Assembly (NCBI RefSeq): GCF_900129865.1
Contig: NZ_FQXD01000001.1
Span: 1 to 64,000, forward strand
Source: Virgibacillus chiguensis
GTDB lineage: Bacteria > Bacillota > Bacilli > Bacillales > Amphibacillaceae
Length of the DNA: 64,000 bases
Direction of reading: 5' to 3'
Every line of letters begins with the position of its first letter. The first letter of the stretch is position 1. A program made the position numbers and the translations under genes. The notes beneath the pieces were generated by a model, which saw only the letters and a list, made by a program, of their open reading frames with translations, made no database searches and was not told the origin of the DNA. Shown in pieces: positions 63,495 to 64,000 of the stretch.

Positions 63495-63640
63495 TATGGA
63501 TGCGTTTAAGAAAAAGCACAACATCACTTGGATAACAGCAGCTTGTTATATATGTACAAATTATTCACTCCCTTTGCTAATAGTATTAGTAGAGGGAATA
63601 TATTCTTTTCACAATTGTTCTATAAGGAAGGATGAATTTA

Positions 63641-63892
63641 TTGAAAAAGAAAAAAATCGGCATTTTACTTTTTGACTACGTAGACATACTAGATTTTGCT
63701 GGTCCAGCAGAAGTGCTTTCATTAACAGCACATAATAAAGCAGAACAAGTGATAACGCTTTATAAAAAGCAATTATTGCCTACAAGACCATTTGAAGTTA
63801 TAACGATTACAGAAAATGGAGAAAAAATTAAAACACATTCTGGTATATCAGTAGAACCTGACTACAGCATTCATCAGCATCCGGAAGAGTGA
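63641..63892 (+). pseudogene. Truncated DJ-1/PfpI-family protein
   Basis: GILLFDYVDILDFAGPAEVL, then a VITITENG strand and GISVEPDYSI, is the N-terminal third of DJ-1/PfpI or GlxA-type glutamine amidotransferase-like proteins. The frame stops at HQHPEE, before the VVPGG strand and the nucleophile-elbow cysteine. TTG at 63641 follows AAGGAAGG, so a short product might still be made. Confidence 0.65.
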
Positions 63893-63967
63893 GGTGATAC
63901 TGAATTGAAACTGTTGAGCATGATTAAAGTTAGTTTTTTTCACACACTAGAAAGGAGAGTTAGCATA

Positions 63968-64000
63968 ATGGAGGAACAAATGAAACAATTAACCGATTTT
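63968..64000 (+). CDS. Start of a gene running out of the window
   Basis: ATG with GAAAGGAGAG 9 bases upstream and 11 codons before the window ends (MEEQMKQLTDF). Too short to identify. Confidence 0.55.
   Translation, partial: MEEQMKQLTDF

Noticed and set aside
63487-63675. 62-codon frame after yycE
   Set aside because: It overlaps the end of yycE and the start of the DJ-1 fragment in another frame, without a ribosome site.

Overview
The window is AT-rich chromosomal DNA of a spore-forming, low-GC Gram-positive bacterium of the Bacillaceae. The gene order over about 9.4-37.2 kb follows the Bacillus subtilis yne region closely: lexA, yneB, ynzC, tkt, sirA (yneE), yneF, ccdA, yneI, ccdC (yneJ), yneK, citB, yneN, tlp, yneP, yneQ, yneR, plsY, yneT, parE, parC. 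An orphan MrpB, an OpuC/EgtU-type transporter and the protein repertoire point to the halotolerant Oceanobacillus/Virgibacillus side of the family. This genus placement is inference. Sporulation is shown by sirA, tlp and a KinA/KinE-like kinase. No tRNA, rRNA, intact IS element or CRISPR array was seen.

Region 1 (1-6.3 kb) is accessory, prophage-derived DNA. It holds the tail of one lysin-type protein, a second intact amidase with the same kind of wall-binding repeats, and gene debris. Between them lies the most interesting locus: a 348-aa soluble protein followed by a 153-aa four-helix membrane protein (579-2105). Their sizes, order and residue patterns resemble RexA and RexB, the phage-exclusion pair of lambda. 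I propose a Gram-positive RexAB-like abortive-infection module.

Region 2 (6.3-37.3 kb) is the conserved core. It carries a disulfide oxidoreductase, a MerR regulator, the SOS hub (lexA with three LexA boxes, a 30-aa membrane peptide where yneA normally sits, and yneB), central metabolism (tkt, citB), cytochrome c maturation (ccdA, ccdC, with an mrpB gene between them), a CheY-like protein that has lost its phosphoacceptor segment, zinc-independent folE2 with a probable Zur-controlled promoter, an OpuC/EgtU-type ABC system, and SOS-box-preceded parE-parC.

Region 3 (37.4-45 kb) is a TetR-controlled branched-chain acyl-CoA catabolic operon equivalent to yngJIH-HB-FE. It lacks the HMG-CoA lyase gene yngG. 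The TetR gene has no ordinary start codon.

Region 4 (45-62.4 kb) has an MBL-fold hydrolase, the double dynamin DynA, a 5'-3' exonuclease, the FetAB-type metal exporter, an isochorismatase-like hydrolase, cysK, a CPBP protease homologue, a TetR/MFS pair with matching operators, speG, and a three-gene ABC exporter whose large permease carries a big extracytoplasmic domain and an apparent frameshift at its C-terminus.

Region 5 (62.4-64 kb) is decaying: fragments of a gamma-glutamylcyclotransferase-like protein, a DrrB-type permease and a DJ-1/PfpI protein surround an intact yycE-like gene.
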